From an uncultured Coriobacteriia bacterium (GTDB lineage Bacteria; Actinomycetota; Coriobacteriia; Coriobacteriales; QAMH01), in assembly GCA_902493755.1 (NCBI GenBank), contig CABURF010000065.1, positions 1 to 6,659 on the forward strand: DNA of 6,659 bases. The letters run 5' to 3'. How positions within the stretch are numbered: the first letter of the stretch is position 1; every line of letters starts with the position of its first letter. Positions 4,448 through 6,659 of the stretch are shown piece by piece. The notes below the pieces were generated by a model. The model saw only the letters and a list, made by a program, of their open reading frames with translations. It ran no database searches and was not told the origin of the DNA. The translations under genes and the position numbers were made by a program.

Positions 4448-5512
4448 TTATACGTTGAACTTGAAGTGCATGACATCGCCGTCCTGCACAACATACTCCT
4501 TGCCCTCCTGCCGTAGCTTGCCGGCAGCACGGCAACCGGCCTCTCCCCCAAGCTCGACGTAATCGTCATAACTACAGGTTTCGGCCTTAATAAAACCGCG
4601 CTCGAAATCAGTGTGGATGACACCAGCGGCCTGCGGGGCCTTGGCGCCAATGGGGATGGTCCAGGCTTTGACCTCCATCTCGCCTGCGGTGAAGAAGGAC
4701 TGCAGTCCCAACAGACGATACGCCGCCTTGGCCAGACGAGAAAGACCCGGCTCCTCCAGCCCCATATCGGCAAGGAACTCGGTCTTCTCATCCGCATCGA
4801 GCTCGGCAAGCTCGGCTTCGACCTGCGCGCAAATCGACAGCGGCTTGATGCCATCGATCTCGTCAAGGTCTGCATTGACCATATCTTCGTCAACATTGGC
4901 CAAATAAAGAACTGGTTTCATGGTCAAAAGGTGCAAATCGTACAAGAGAGCTTTTTCCTCGTCAGTCATGTCCAAGAGGCGCGCGGGTTGCCCTTCGTTG
5001 AGCCATTCCTCCACACGTTTTGCCATCTCGTACTTAGGAAGATTAGCCTTGTCGCGCTTTGCCTCTTTCTCGAGTCGCACGAGCGCCTTCTCGAGTGTTG
5101 CCAAGTCAGCTAAGACCAGCTCAGTGCGTATGGTCTCGATGTCGGATGTAGGATCCTGACTGCTCTCGTGTCGTATGACGTCAGGGTCGCTGAAATAGCG
5201 GACAACTTCACAAATTGCGTCAGTTTCACGAATATTGGCCAAGAATTGATTGCCCAGTCCCTCACCCTCACTCGCGCCTTTCACGAGTCCAGCAATATCG
5301 ACAAATTCGACTGTTGCCGGAACAATGCGACCGGGATGGACAATCTCGGCAAGCTTCTCGAGACGGTCATCGGGTACGGGAACGATGCCCACGTTAGGGT
5401 CAATGGTCGCGAAGGGGTAATTTGCCGCAAGACCGGTCTGATCGGTCAGAGCCGTGAATAACGTTGACTTTCCCACGTTGGGAAGTCCAACGATGCCAAT
5501 TGAGAGGGCCAT
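4448..5512 (-). CDS. ychF: Redox-regulated ATPase YchF (Obg-family, OLA1-like)
   Basis: The 354-residue product (about 363 in E. coli) is a clear YchF. The P-loop is GLPNVGKST (9-17), the switch I region NYPFATIDPN (31-40), G3 DIAGLVKGASEGEGLG (72-87) and the G4 position NVDE (206-209) in place of NKxD. That change is what makes this family bind ATP rather than GTP. A coiled region is inserted at about 133-160. The C-terminal TGS domain (about 278-354) has the conserved run AWTIPIGAKAPQAAGVIHTDF and ends EYVVQDGDVMHFKFNV. YchF associates with ribosomes and is linked to translation and stress responses. The residue matching Cys35 of E. coli YchF, reported as redox sensitive, is Ala35 here. The ATG at 5512-5510 has TAGGAG (5530-5525) twelve bases upstream; that sequence contains the stop codon of the preceding gene, so the two genes are very likely cotranscribed and coupled. 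Confidence 0.97.
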   Translation of the reverse strand: MALSIGIVGLPNVGKSTLFTALTDQTGLAANYPFATIDPNVGIVPVPDDRLEKLAEIVHPGRIVPATVEFVDIAGLVKGASEGEGLGNQFLANIRETDAICEVVRYFSDPDVIRHESSQDPTSDIETIRTELVLADLATLEKALVRLEKEAKRDKANLPKYEMAKRVEEWLNEGQPARLLDMTDEEKALLYDLHLLTMKPVLYLANVDEDMVNADLDEIDGIKPLSICAQVEAELAELDADEKTEFLADMGLEEPGLSRLAKAAYRLLGLQSFFTAGEMEVKAWTIPIGAKAPQAAGVIHTDFERGFIKAETCSYDDYVELGGEAGCRAAGKLRQEGKEYVVQDGDVMHFKFNV

Positions 5513-5527
5513 GCTTGTTGTACGCTC

Positions 5528-6659
5528 CTATTCTGTTTCCTGGTCAGTTTCTTCTTGCTTGTCTAGGGTGAAAGTATCCACGTCATCAGTTTGAGGCTGT
5601 TCCTGGCCAGCTGTGACCCGTATAAATATCTCGTTCACAGCAGTATCAGAGCCACCTTGAGGGGGAACAGGATACTTTGACCCATTTGGATTATTAGCAC
5701 CTTGACCTGCAGTTATTTCATCTTGGTCATCATGGGTAATTTTTGCATTGCCTTCATTTACGCTGTGTGCCGTAGTGTACGCCACGACATCATCAATCTG
5801 AAAGGCACCGACAATATCGGCCAGCTTGACTGCATAGGTCTCGTGATGCTCACGCTCGTGCTCGCGTGTCCAAGCTACAGGTGGCACAGGCAGCATCTCG
5901 CTCATGTCCTCGATGACAGGGGCCTCTGGCGAACTCTCGAGCCTGGCCTGAGCGGCATTCTCGTCACCGCCCTTGACAAGGACCTCCTCGCTCCCCTGCG
6001 CGAAGATCTGCTTCTGCTGGCCGGTGATGTTGATGCAGATGGCACCGATGATGAAGGGAATCCAAAAGATAAGGCCGCGGTACGCAAGCGCAATGGCCGC
6101 GGCCTGGGCAGGCGTTGCCCCATAAGCGCTCAAGACGAGAGCAAGCAGGATCTCGACGGCGCCAATGGTCTGCAAGATGAAGGTCGCGATGATGAAACCC
6201 GCCACATAGGAGGCCATGAGGAACGGGATGTACGTGTAGCCGAAGGCAAAGCCCACAAAGATGAAGCACATGCAGTCACAGGCATGCAGCAGCACCATGC
6301 GGCAGAACATGACGATGAGCTGGCGTGGCTTGTCGACGGCAATGCTCGCCGCCTCGTGGAATGATGCCGCGATGCGGCCGGCCCAAGGCTCGGCAGGCTT
6401 GCGCTTGAAGACGATGAGGGCACGATTGACGAGGTTCTCAATCCAGGCGAAGAGCTTCTGCTCCGTCTCGACATGACTATATCCGAGCCACATCACGAAC
6501 CCGAAGGTAAAAATCATAAGTAGGACAGCTAGGCCACCAAGGGCAAGATACCAAACCATCTGCCCGGTGAAGATAAGGATGGCAAAGCCGATGAGCATGA
6601 CGACGGCGAAGCCTCCGAAGAAGCCAATCTTCTCGAGAAAGACGACCGTGACCGACTTG
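5528..6659 (-). CDS. Flippase-like membrane protein of the YbhN / LPG-synthase TM family, C-terminal part with acidic tail (5' end outside window)
   Basis: The frame is open to the window edge, giving 376 visible residues; the Met at 6598 is internal. Visible helices are at about 11-60 (two) and 113-212 (four), with a basic loop between (RALIVFKRKPAEPW). The stretch with IPFLMASYVAGFIIATF, then QTIGAVE, then LVLSAYGATPAQAAAIALAYRGLIFWIPFIIGA fits the YbhN / lysylphosphatidylglycerol synthase membrane domain (UPF0104). Here the usual PGGxGxxE keeps only the last G and the E. Members are thought to move lipids or lipid-linked sugars across the membrane; the substrate here is unknown. After the last helix come about 160 hydrophilic, mostly acidic residues (about 214-376) ending QEETDQETE, longer than usual for the family and probably disordered. 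The tail DNA near 5530-5800 is AT-richer than the membrane part. The TAG stop lies in the Shine-Dalgarno of ychF. Confidence 0.8.
   Translation of the reverse strand, partial: KSVTVVFLEKIGFFGGFAVVMLIGFAILIFTGQMVWYLALGGLAVLLMIFTFGFVMWLGYSHVETEQKLFAWIENLVNRALIVFKRKPAEPWAGRIAASFHEAASIAVDKPRQLIVMFCRMVLLHACDCMCFIFVGFAFGYTYIPFLMASYVAGFIIATFILQTIGAVEILLALVLSAYGATPAQAAAIALAYRGLIFWIPFIIGAICINITGQQKQIFAQGSEEVLVKGGDENAAQARLESSPEAPVIEDMSEMLPVPPVAWTREHEREHHETYAVKLADIVGAFQIDDVVAYTTAHSVNEGNAKITHDDQDEITAGQGANNPNGSKYPVPPQGGSDTAVNEIFIRVTAGQEQPQTDDVDTFTLDKQEETDQETE

Noticed and set aside
4611..5113. Antisense ORFs over ychF
   Set aside because: ychF is unmistakable over its full length; the opposite-strand frames are shadows with no motifs.
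5702..6364. 220-codon + strand ORF opposite the flippase-like gene
   Set aside because: It mirrors a strongly supported membrane protein, has a charged, repetitive composition and no good ribosome binding site.

Overview
This window looks like ordinary chromosomal sequence from a moderately high-GC bacterium. The best guess is an actinobacterium of the class Coriobacteriia. That guess rests on an ECF vitamin transporter whose ATPase and S-component genes overlap, an actinobacterial-looking YchF, codon use rich in GCC/GAG/CTC, and AT-rich intergenic regions. No rRNA or other taxonomic marker is present, so it is a guess. There is no sign of phage, transposase, CRISPR array or tRNA.

The left part (1-1253, + strand) is the end of an ECF-type ABC transporter operon. 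It holds the C-terminal part of an ATPase whose Walker A lies outside the window, overlapping by 13 bases an S component (substrate-capture membrane protein) that appears to carry two extra N-terminal membrane helices. Next, at 1415-1567, is a short, previously easy-to-miss gene for a 50-residue, very acidic peptide made of two near-identical copies of a 13-residue unit. It has a good ribosome binding site and is closed by a textbook intrinsic terminator.

The middle (1640-3357, + strand) holds a TetR/AcrR-type regulator gene behind an AT-rich control region with a perfect 19-bp palindrome and two identical 10-bp direct repeats, a plausible autoregulatory operator. The protein is 518 residues instead of the usual roughly 200. 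After the TetR fold it carries about 310 residues of acidic, low-complexity, probably disordered sequence ending in QLSFDFLF. A gene-poor stretch of about 550 bases (3358-3909) follows, with several inverted repeats, one open frame without a convincing start and one short ORF without a convincing ribosome binding site.

The right part is all on the - strand, read from right to left: a membrane protein of the YbhN / LPG-synthase-TM (flippase-like) family, cut by the window edge and with a long acidic C-terminal tail; then ychF, only 15 bases downstream and with its Shine-Dalgarno overlapping the previous stop codon; then a small four-helix membrane protein of unknown function, ended by a strong - strand terminator at 3857-3884. 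The flippase-like gene and ychF very likely form one transcription unit. The small membrane protein gene may be read from it or from its own AT-rich 70-base upstream gap.

I found no multi-gene system that I would call new. The items most worth a second look are the duplicated 50-residue peptide, the TetR regulator with its very long acidic tail and clamp-motif-like end, its palindromic operator, and the unexplained 3358-3909 region.
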